NCBI RefSeq assembly: GCF_938015785.1
Contig: NZ_CALLWC010000060.1
Location: 1 to 6,535, forward strand
From: an uncultured Campylobacter sp.
GTDB taxonomy: Bacteria > Campylobacterota > Campylobacteria > Campylobacterales > Campylobacteraceae
DNA length: 6,535 nt
Direction of reading: 5' to 3'
Position numbers and translations under genes: made by a program. Positions 1 to 4,223 of this stretch are shown here, in pieces. Under the pieces are notes generated by a model, which made no database searches, was not told the DNA's origin, and worked only from the letters and a program-made list of their open reading frames with translations. Position 1 is the stretch's first letter, and each line of letters begins with the position of its first letter.

Positions 1-2
1 TC

Positions 3-155
3 GACGCGCTGAAACTGGTGCCACCGGATCCCGATCATCCCGATGCAACGGCCCCGGCGGCCATAGTGCTGCTCTCGGACGGCGCATCCAACCTGGGGCG
101 GGACTCGGCCGCGGCGGCTGGATCGAAAAATTTAGCGGCTATCCCGCGAGCCTAA
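3..155 (+). CDS. Partial VWA-domain protein fragment, foreign-looking, broken at a GATC junction
   Basis: Frame 3 is open from the window edge and reads DALKLVPPDPDHPD, then AAIVLLSDGASNLGRD and AAAAG, before running into Campylobacter-style sequence and a stop at 153-155. The IVLLSDGxxN block matches the strand-plus-turn of von Willebrand factor A domains that carries the third MIDAS aspartate (metal binding); the surrounding wording resembles actinobacterial VWA/BatA-like membrane proteins. Both ends are missing: the 5' part is outside the window and the domain stops abruptly at about base 121, long before a VWA domain would finish. Nearly all third codon positions are G or C, unlike every other gene here. 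The last ten codons (from about 123) are read-through of unrelated DNA. Domain assignment is fairly firm; origin from another organism is inference. Confidence 0.6.
   Translation, partial: DALKLVPPDPDHPDATAPAAIVLLSDGASNLGRDSAAAAGSKNLAAIPRA
117..127. other. Probable chimeric junction at GATC (121-124)
   Basis: GC falls from about 71% (1-120, hand count) to an A-rich 'gaaaaatttagcggc' start typical of Campylobacter coding DNA exactly at GATC, the recognition site of Sau3AI/MboI/DpnII. The VWA frame (frame 3) has no sensible continuation past it. To the right, frame 2 reads IEKFSGYPASLK then stop at 158-160 and could be the true tail of a Campylobacter gene whose body is missing; frame 3 (SKNLAAIPRA, stop 153-155) is an alternative. 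This suggests a ligation or assembly chimera rather than a natural gene fusion. Confidence 0.55.
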
Positions 156-223
156 AATAATGCCCTACGGATTTACGTGCCTGAGCGCCCTGTTTTGAGC
201 CAAAATTTATTTGAAAGGAAAAT

Positions 224-937
224 ATGAAAAACCTATTTCTAGCCGCGCTTGCGGCATTAGCGCTTAGCGGCTGCGCGGGCTTAAAATGCGGCGCAAAGGA
301 CGGACGAGACGTCGCCAAGATCGACGTGCCTGAAGATGGCTGGACGAGATACCTAAGCACCGACGGCGAGATCAAGGAGGTCGCGTTTTTCACGGCGTTT
401 TTCTCGGGACAGTTCCGCCCGCACCCAAAAGATGGCGAAAAGATCGGCTTCGTGCTTACCAAAAAGAGCGGCGAACGCATACCGATAAGGCTCGGCAATA
501 TGTATAAGGCGGCAGACGGCGCATTCGCGCTCGCGGATCTTGACGCGCAGAGCGACGTATGGGGCGGAGCCGAGGAGCTACGCAGAGCGAAACGGGCGAA
601 ATTTTATAAATTTCAAGAGGGCAGCGTCAAAGTGACGGACTATGAGGCGCAAGGCGGGCTTTGCGAAGCGTTTTACGCAGGCGAAAAGATAAGCGTCAAA
701 AGCGTGCTAAGCCGCCGCACGAGCAAGTCTGGCGGAGCTAGCGGCGAAATTTCCACCGCGCAGACGCAGGGCGAAATATCGCGCGACGTCGTCAAGGCTT
801 TAAACTCGCACGAAAAGCCGTCGCCGCAAAGCTCTAGCAAAAATTTAGCGAACAAAAAGAGCACCGCGCAAAAAACCGATAGCGAGGCGTTAAAACCGGA
901 GGCAGAGGCGCTAAAAAATATTATCTGCTACAGATAA
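224..937 (+). CDS. Putative lipoprotein of unknown function
   Basis: The 237-residue product begins with a classic lipoprotein signal: MKN, a hydrophobic Leu/Ala run, and lipobox L14-S15-G16-C17. It should therefore be lipidated at Cys17 and anchored in the envelope; Ala follows the cysteine, with no aspartate inner-membrane retention signal. Residues ~35-160 look like a compact domain (GWTRYLSTDGEI, FFTAFFSGQFRPHPKDGEKIGF, IPIRLGNMYKAADG); I do not recognise a family. From ~163 to 232 the chain is Ser/Lys/Ala/Glu/Gln-rich and probably disordered, then ends with ICYR including a lone Cys235. Other cysteines are 22 and 147. The start is supported by GAAAGGA at 213-219, 4 nt before ATG. The upstream gene is uncertain because of the junction at ~121. 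The eco gene lies 84 bp downstream with its own promoter, so co-transcription is not required. Confident as a gene; function unknown. Confidence 0.85.
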   Translation: MKNLFLAALAALALSGCAGLKCGAKDGRDVAKIDVPEDGWTRYLSTDGEIKEVAFFTAFFSGQFRPHPKDGEKIGFVLTKKSGERIPIRLGNMYKAADGAFALADLDAQSDVWGGAEELRRAKRAKFYKFQEGSVKVTDYEAQGGLCEAFYAGEKISVKSVLSRRTSKSGGASGEISTAQTQGEISRDVVKALNSHEKPSPQSSSKNLANKKSTAQKTDSEALKPEAEALKNIICYR

Positions 938-979
938 AAACAAAGTCGATTGAAATTTCAGTTTAATGAGTAAAAATTT

Positions 980-988
980 TGCTAAAAT
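980..988 (+). promoter_or_regulatory. Extended -10 promoter for the ecotin gene
   Basis: TGCTAAAAT fits the Campylobacter sigma-70 pattern TGnTAnaAT, preceded by a T-rich stretch (taaaaatttt) in place of a -35. It predicts a start near 995 and a short leader of about 27 nt containing AAGGAG at 1010-1015. Confidence 0.55.
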
Positions 989-1021
989 TTTAAATAAAAA
1001 TATCTTTTCAAGGAGTAAAGT

Positions 1022-1447
1022 ATGAGAAAAAGCGTTTTATTCTTCCTCTTGCCGCTGTTTTTATTCGGTGGCGAAGCGCAAAAGCAGCTAAATGTCTTTC
1101 AGCTAACGCCGTCAAAGATGCCGCCGCAGCAGTTTAAGGTCGAAGCGGTCTTTTCGAAAGAGATCAAAGCCGACTGCAACGACGCGTATCTGATCGGCGG
1201 CAAAATAGAGCAAAAAGAGGGCTCGGACGGGCTTTATTACGAGTTTAGCGGCGGCAACGAACTTGCTCAAACGCTGATGCTCTGCGACGGCAAGAAGCAA
1301 AAGAAGCGGATCTATTACGAGCTCACGCATCCATTCGCCTACGACGGTGGCGAAATTAGAATTTTGGCGCCCAAAGACGTCAAGGTCGAGCTTAGAATTT
1401 ACGAGCTCGTAGAGAGCAAAGAGCCTAAAATCCGCAAGATGAAATAA
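1022..1447 (+). CDS. eco: Ecotin-family serine protease inhibitor, periplasmic
   Basis: Ecotin is a dimeric periplasmic inhibitor that blocks trypsin-like, chymotrypsin-like and elastase-like proteases by presenting a substrate-like loop. The 141-residue product has a signal peptide (MRK then a Leu/Phe core to ~G17, cleavage around residue 19). It then aligns by eye with E. coli ecotin: QLTP (27-30), FKVE (38-41), ADCN (50-53, ecotin VDCN), IGGKIE (58-63, ecotin LGGKLE), YYEF (72-75), TLMLC-DGKKQKK (84-95, ecotin TMMACPDGKKEKK), and VKVELRIY (120-127) as the dimerisation strand. Cys52 and Cys88 match the single conserved disulfide. The reactive-site P1 residue, Met84 in E. coli ecotin, aligns with Leu85 here, followed by Met86; a large hydrophobic P1 suggests chymotrypsin/elastase-type targets, but ecotin is known to be broad. 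The start is fixed by AAGGAG at 1010-1015, 6 nt upstream. Likely a single-gene unit. Family assignment is strong. Confidence 0.92.
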   Translation: MRKSVLFFLLPLFLFGGEAQKQLNVFQLTPSKMPPQQFKVEAVFSKEIKADCNDAYLIGGKIEQKEGSDGLYYEFSGGNELAQTLMLCDGKKQKKRIYYELTHPFAYDGGEIRILAPKDVKVELRIYELVESKEPKIRKMK

Positions 1448-1480
1448 TTTCGCAAGAAGCAGGGCGGACCGAGCTTATGT

Positions 1481-1499
1481 ATGGCGGAATTTCCGCCAT
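1481..1499. repeat. Perfect 9-bp inverted repeat downstream of eco
   Basis: ATGGCGGAA (1481-1489), one T, then TTCCGCCAT (1491-1499). In RNA it would fold into an 8-bp stem with a 3-nt loop, 33 nt past the eco stop. No proper U-tract follows (gcaatagatcttt), so it is either a weak terminator / mRNA 3'-end stabiliser for eco or a protein-binding palindrome. Confidence 0.45.
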
Positions 1500-1515
1500 G
1501 CAATAGATCTTTCAT

Positions 1516-1534
1516 CGCGCAATGGTTTTGCGCG
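1516..1534. repeat. Second hairpin in the eco-yeaK gap
   Basis: CGCGCAA (1516-1522), loop tggtt, TTGCGCG (1528-1534): a 7-bp perfect stem 16 nt after the first palindrome. The following bases (taggcgagataaatttt) are only loosely U-rich. Together the two hairpins may separate the eco transcript from the next unit. Confidence 0.35.
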
Positions 1535-1603
1535 TAGGCGAGATAAATTTTACGGCGAAGAATGGAATTTCGGCACCGATGGGTCGTTTGGTTAAAATTT
1601 CAG

Positions 1604-1609
1604 TATAAT
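1604..1609 (+). promoter_or_regulatory. Consensus -10 (TATAAT) for the YeaK-like gene
   Basis: TATAAT at 1604-1609 is preceded by T-rich 'tttggttaaaatttcag', as in Campylobacter sigma-70 promoters. A start near 1616 leaves a leader of only ~15 nt with AAGGAG at 1621-1626. Confidence 0.6.
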
Positions 1610-1631
1610 TTCGCAAAAACAAGGAGAGAGC

Positions 1632-2330
1632 ATGTCAGAGAGAATTTTTGAAAGCTTAAAAGAGCTTTTGACGCAGCAGGGCGCGCGCTTCCGCGTCGTA
1701 GCTCACGAAAGCGCGGGCACCTCCGCCGAAGTCGCCAAAGCCCGCGGTACGCAGCTGGGACAGGGCGCAAAGGCGCTGGTTTGCACGATCAAGGGCTTTA
1801 AGGACGGGCAAATTTCTTTCGCGCAAAATTTAAATTTAGCAAGCGCCGGTGACGCGCAAAGCTCCAATGCTTCTTGCGTTGCAACCGCTCAAGGCTGCGA
1901 AAACGGCGCCTACGCAGCAAATTTAGCTTTAACCGCCGATCAAATTTGCGCAAACGTGCCACAGCAGCTGAAGCTTCCTAGCGACAAACCCGCGGGTAGA
2001 AACGGCAGGATCTACGTCCTAGCGGTCTTCGCAGCCGATCATAAAACCGATCTAAAGTGCTTGGCAGAAGGGCTCGGCGGTACGAAAGCATCGCTCGTAA
2101 GCCCCGATGAAGTGGGCGATCTCACGGACTGCGTCATCGGCTCGGTGCCGCCCTTTAGCTTCCACGACAAGCTGCTGCTAATCGCCGATCCGTCGCTGTT
2201 CGGACGCTTTGATGAGATCGCTTTCAACGCGGGCTTGCTCGATCACTCGATTATTCTAAACGCGCAGGATTACGCGCGCATCGCAGCTCCGCGCATCGTT
2301 AGCTTCACCGAGGCGCAGGACGGCGAATAG
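1632..2330 (+). CDS. yeaK: YeaK-like (YbaK/EbsC family) aminoacyl-tRNA deacylase with a large insertion
   Basis: Family members are small cytoplasmic trans-editing enzymes that hydrolyse mischarged aminoacyl-tRNAs; E. coli YeaK is reported to act on Ser-charged tRNAs. The halves of this 232-residue protein match YeaK closely by eye: GARFRVVAHESAG (17-29), RGTxLGQGAKALVC (38-51) with Lys47 at the position of the family's conserved lysine, FAADHKTDL (133-141), GGTKASLVSPDEV (149-161), VPPFSFHDKL (172-181), FDEIAFNAGLLDHSIIL (193-209), DYARIA (213-218). YeaK is about 165 residues; the surplus is one insertion at ~57-125 between strands that are nearly adjacent in YeaK. The insertion is Ala/Gln/Asn-rich, with cysteines at 82, 89 and 106 and NLNLAS / ANLALT echoes. 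The frame is intact through it and editing-domain residues are kept, so the enzyme may be active. AAGGAG at 1621-1626 supports the start. Substrate specificity is inferred. Confidence 0.88.
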   Translation: MSERIFESLKELLTQQGARFRVVAHESAGTSAEVAKARGTQLGQGAKALVCTIKGFKDGQISFAQNLNLASAGDAQSSNASCVATAQGCENGAYAANLALTADQICANVPQQLKLPSDKPAGRNGRIYVLAVFAADHKTDLKCLAEGLGGTKASLVSPDEVGDLTDCVIGSVPPFSFHDKLLLIADPSLFGRFDEIAFNAGLLDHSIILNAQDYARIAAPRIVSFTEAQDGE

Positions 2331-2365
2331 CCGCGCATCGTCCGTTTCACACAAGAAGAAAACTC

Positions 2366-2380
2366 GGATTAAATTAATCC
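2366..2380. repeat. Inverted repeat after the YeaK-like gene
   Basis: GGATTAA (2366-2372), A, TTAATCC (2374-2380): perfect 7-bp arms 36 nt past the stop. No U-tract follows directly. A T-rich stretch at 2431-2452 (ctttgatttttgatctttttt) follows a weak AAAG-ggcg-CTTT hairpin and may be where transcription ends. Low certainty for either as a terminator. Confidence 0.3.
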
Positions 2381-2479
2381 AAAAGCAAGGGCAGAAAAAG
2401 ACAGCGCGAGAGTTGGTTGTAAAAAGGGCGCTTTGATTTTTGATCTTTTTTCTTCATATTAAAGCTTTAAAATTTGCAG

Positions 2480-2485
2480 TATGAT
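2480..2485 (+). promoter_or_regulatory. -10 box (TATGAT) for the cysteine-rich protein gene; decides its start
   Basis: TATGAT sits in 'aaatttgcagTATGATc', closely resembling the box upstream of the YeaK-like gene (tttcagTATAATt). The ATG at 2481-2483 that would give a longer protein lies inside this box, so a transcript begun near 2492 would not contain it. This favours translation from 2526. Confidence 0.5.
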
Positions 2486-2525
2486 CAGAAGCAAAGAGGT
2501 TACGATCGAAACAAGGGGAAATGTT

Positions 2526-3143
2526 ATGAAGCAGGTGTGGACATTTTTGCTGTGCCTACTTGCGCTATACGGCATGGAAAATGCTGCAGCCAAGGGAGAC
2601 AATGCGCCGCGGCCAGAGATTTATCAGAGTATGAAAGATATTTACGACGATCTACCGATCGCGCAACTGCCGATGTGCTATCCAGGAGAAATTTCGCCCT
2701 TAGCAGCTATCGATAAAAATTTACTTGATAAAAATGAGCTGTTTTCGTTCGCAAAGGAGAATTTTTTAATCGACAATCTAAGCGCGTATTGGGAGAGGAT
2801 CAAAGACATAAGGGCTTGTCGTTTGCCAAAAAAGAGCGCCAAAACAATTCTGCTAAGGCTTTATCTGATGGATTTTCAAGATAGCAAGCACGGGCACGAA
2901 TATGTTTTTATGTGCCTTTTAAACGACGCATTTCGTATAAGCGATTGTCGCGAAATTTACGCCGATTACGTGCACTGCGGTAAAAGCAAGCCGCCGATGC
3001 GCGCCAAGCAGGAGTTCGTCATCGACGCCGATTTATGCTGCACAGTAACAACGTACTACTATACTTTAGATAGCGATAAAGAGCTGCACAGAAATGTCTG
3101 CGTGCACGAAATAAAAAACGGCACGATCGTTACTAAGGATTAA
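2526..3143 (+). CDS. Cysteine-rich exported protein of unknown function
   Basis: I choose ATG 2526 (205 residues), 6 nt after AAGGGGA (2513-2519). From here the protein starts with a clean signal peptide: MKQ, hydrophobic core VWTFLLCLLALYG, and likely cleavage near AAA (20-22). A longer frame from 2481 would bury that signal behind 15 charged residues. The mature part has eight cysteines (51, 98, 130, 141, 151, 171, 172, 192), an even number consistent with disulfides in the periplasm or outside the cell. Segments worth noting are QSMKDIYDDLP (34-44), FMCLLNDAFRISDCREIYADYVHC (around 128-151) and DLCCTVTTYYYTLD (169-182). No lipobox and no second membrane helix are seen. I do not recognise a family. 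It has its own promoter and no clear terminator, and the following ~390 bases have no confident gene. Confidence 0.8.
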   Translation: MKQVWTFLLCLLALYGMENAAAKGDNAPRPEIYQSMKDIYDDLPIAQLPMCYPGEISPLAAIDKNLLDKNELFSFAKENFLIDNLSAYWERIKDIRACRLPKKSAKTILLRLYLMDFQDSKHGHEYVFMCLLNDAFRISDCREIYADYVHCGKSKPPMRAKQEFVIDADLCCTVTTYYYTLDSDKELHRNVCVHEIKNGTIVTKD

Positions 3144-3538
3144 AATTCAAGGCGATTTTGCGAGATGATTTTAGCCGCAAATTTCATAGGCAGAGCGGTA
3201 AACTGAGACGTGAATTCGCTCTATCTATGAGCCCCGGCTATTTCAAATCGCGATAAAATAACGCTTAAACCGAGCCTCGAATTCATCATATTGATGAGGC
3301 GCTGTTTCGAGCCGCGCCAAAACAGCTCGTAAATCTTTGGTGCACCGCAGCGTCCCACTAAGATGCATCGCCTTACGGAGCATTTTAACGACGCGAGCGC
3401 TTTATTGGTTTTGACTTCCTGCGACAAGCTGAATATCAAATCTGAAATTCTTAGCAAGCCCCGAAAGCAGCGAGGATAAAACATCCAAATTTTAAAATTT
3501 AAAAATTTTTAAAAAAATGTGAGTTTAAAAAGAATTAA
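3144..3538. other. Gap without a confident gene; possible decayed coding sequence
   Basis: About 350 bases (to ~3491) have gene-like GC and codon texture but no good start, ribosome site or long frame, followed by AT-rich palindromic filler (3485-3538). On the minus strand one frame, 3491 to 3243, runs 83 codons with a single internal stop at 3402-3404. Its second half, from ATG 3381-3383, would encode 46 residues (LRKAMHLSGTLRC, DEFEARFKRYF) without an AAGGAG. The longer alternative minus frame 3484-3221 (87 residues) has an implausible composition and no ribosome site. Plus-strand pieces (RDDFSRKFHRQSGKLRREF; HIDEALFRAAPKQLVNLW) also look protein-like, so strand cannot be decided. I see no RNA gene. 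Confidence 0.35.
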
Positions 3539-3563
3539 TCGCGACGATATCGCATCGCCGCGA
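3527..3563 (-). terminator. Rho-independent terminator of the small exported-protein gene
   Basis: Read on the minus strand: TCGCGGCGA, a 7-nt loop, TCGTCGCGA (plus 3563 down to 3539). The 9-bp stem has a single G-U wobble. It is followed at once by TTAATTCTTTTT (3538-3527). It lies 33 nt after the stop codon of the gene at 3597-3887. The plus strand has no U-run on its other side, so it is one-directional. Confidence 0.7.
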
Positions 3564-3596
3564 CTGAAGAAGGCATCATCATGCCCGCGAAGGTAT

Positions 3597-3887
3597 TTAT
3601 TTCATAGCGCCTTGTTGTTTCATCTGATCCATCATCTGCTTAAATATCTCTTTAGCTTGTTTGCAAGTGGCCTCTTGCTGCTCCTTAGGAAGTGCGCTGA
3701 TCTGATCCATAGACTGCTTTTTTTGATCCTCATACATCTTGACCTGCTGCTCTTGACCCGCTTGTTTGTAGGTATCAACCATCTTATCAAGATCTGCGAA
3801 GTACTCTTTGCAGCTATCTGAAAGATCTGCGGCGCTAAGACTTAGCGCAAAGCCAAAACTAGCCAAAACTAAAAGTGATTTTTTCAT
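3597..3887 (-). CDS. Small exported helical protein with one cysteine pair (DUF5339-like?)
   Basis: The 96-residue product has a typical signal peptide (MKKSLLVLASFGFALSLSAA, cleavage after Ala19 or Ala20). The ~76-residue mature chain is strongly helical and Lys/Gln/Met/Asp-rich. DLSDSCKEYFADLDKMVD opens the chain, ISALPKEQQEATCKQAKE makes a turn and a second helix, and the C-terminus is Met/Gln-rich (FKQMMDQMKQQGAMK). Cys26 and Cys75 are the only cysteines and would clamp the ends of a helical hairpin. The pattern (exported, xCKxYF early, LPKxxQxxxCKQ late) resembles the DUF5339 group of small periplasmic proteins of Proteobacteria; that label is from memory and moderate in confidence. The start is fixed by AAGGAG (plus 3894-3899), 6 nt upstream. 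It has its own promoter and a strong terminator, so it is a complete single-gene unit. Function unknown. Confidence 0.85.
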   Translation of the reverse strand: MKKSLLVLASFGFALSLSAADLSDSCKEYFADLDKMVDTYKQAGQEQQVKMYEDQKKQSMDQISALPKEQQEATCKQAKEIFKQMMDQMKQQGAMK

Positions 3888-3909
3888 TTTTCTCTCCTTG
3901 TAAAAAATC

Positions 3910-3931
3910 AGCGAAAGTATATCATTTCGCT
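3910..3931 (-). promoter_or_regulatory. Extended -10 promoter enclosed in an inverted repeat (operator candidate)
   Basis: On the minus strand TGATATACT (plus 3924-3916) is an extended -10 (TGn + TATACT), predicting a start near 3909 and a ~21-nt leader. It overlaps a perfect inverted repeat: AGCGAAA (3910-3916), 8-nt spacer, TTTCGCT (3925-3931). A dimeric repressor bound here would sit on the -10, so the gene may be regulated. Confidence 0.5.
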
Positions 3932-3992
3932 TAGTAAATTTGCCTTAAATTTTAATCAAATACGGCCGTTTTTTTAAATTTATAGCGCTTTT

Positions 3993-4008
3993 GAAATTTT
4001 AAAATTTC
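3993..4008. repeat. 16-bp perfect AT palindrome
   Basis: GAAATTTTAAAATTTC is exactly self-complementary. It is the most upstream of the TTAAAATTT copies in this spacer. Such palindromes are common in Campylobacter gaps, so significance is uncertain. Confidence 0.5.
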
Positions 4009-4051
4009 ACTCTCGCCGCGACGCTTACATTTTTTAAAATTTAACTCGTCT

Positions 4052-4069
4052 TTAAATTTTAAAATTTAA
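4052..4069. repeat. 18-bp perfect AT palindrome
   Basis: TTAAATTTTAAAATTTAA is exactly self-complementary and shares its 14-bp core with the palindrome at 3993-4008, 59 bp away. Part of the TTAAAATTT series of this spacer. Confidence 0.5.
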
Positions 4070-4223
4070 GCTCGCAATTTCGCAACTGCCGCCGGTGCTT
4101 TTTAAAATTTCGTTTTGCAATTTTTAAGCTGCATGCGAACCGCCTTAGGCTATATGCGGGCAAATTTAAACCCTAAGCCGCTTTTTTAAAATTTCATTTC
4201 GTAATTGCGCTACCGCCGCAAAA

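Larger units (their letters stand above)
3888..4223. other. AT-palindrome-rich intergenic spacer between hisD and the small exported-protein gene
   Basis: Apart from the promoter at 3910-3931 I find no gene. The spacer holds five copies of TTAAAATTT (at 3999, 4034, 4059, 4102 and 4186), each followed by a short GC-rich tract often containing 'cgcc' or 'gccgc'. The end of the stretch from 4059 (aatttcgcaactgccgcc) and that from 4186 (aattgcgctaccgccgc) look like diverged copies. Two copies expand into perfect palindromes, at 3993-4008 and 4052-4069. Near the hisD stop a weak 5-bp hairpin (TTGCG 4205-4209 / CGCAA 4217-4221) could help end the hisD transcript, and CTTAGG/CCTAAG (4144-4149 / 4172-4177) forms a long-loop stem. 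No strong terminator is visible for hisD. Confidence 0.5.

Noticed and set aside
3..155. Natural fusion gene of a VWA protein with Campylobacter sequence
   Set aside because: The VWA domain is cut mid-fold, the frame ends after about ten unrelated codons, and the break falls on GATC with an abrupt GC change.
1022..2330. eco and the YeaK-like gene as an operon
   Set aside because: 184-bp gap with two hairpins and a consensus TATAAT immediately before the second gene; separate transcription is more likely.
2481..2525. Upstream ATG at 2481 as start of the cysteine-rich protein
   Set aside because: It overlaps the TATGAT -10 box, has no ribosome site, and would hide the signal peptide; ATG 2526 has AAGGGGA at good spacing.
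3221..3484. 87-codon minus-strand frame as a real gene
   Set aside because: No AAGGAG, unlikely composition, no motifs; a neighbouring minus frame and plus frames look at least as coding-like, so it is only noted as part of an unresolved gap.
3519..3821. 100-codon plus-strand frame rich in Leu/His
   Set aside because: Antisense shadow of the small exported-protein gene and its terminator; the hydrophobicity reflects Lys/Gln codons read backwards.
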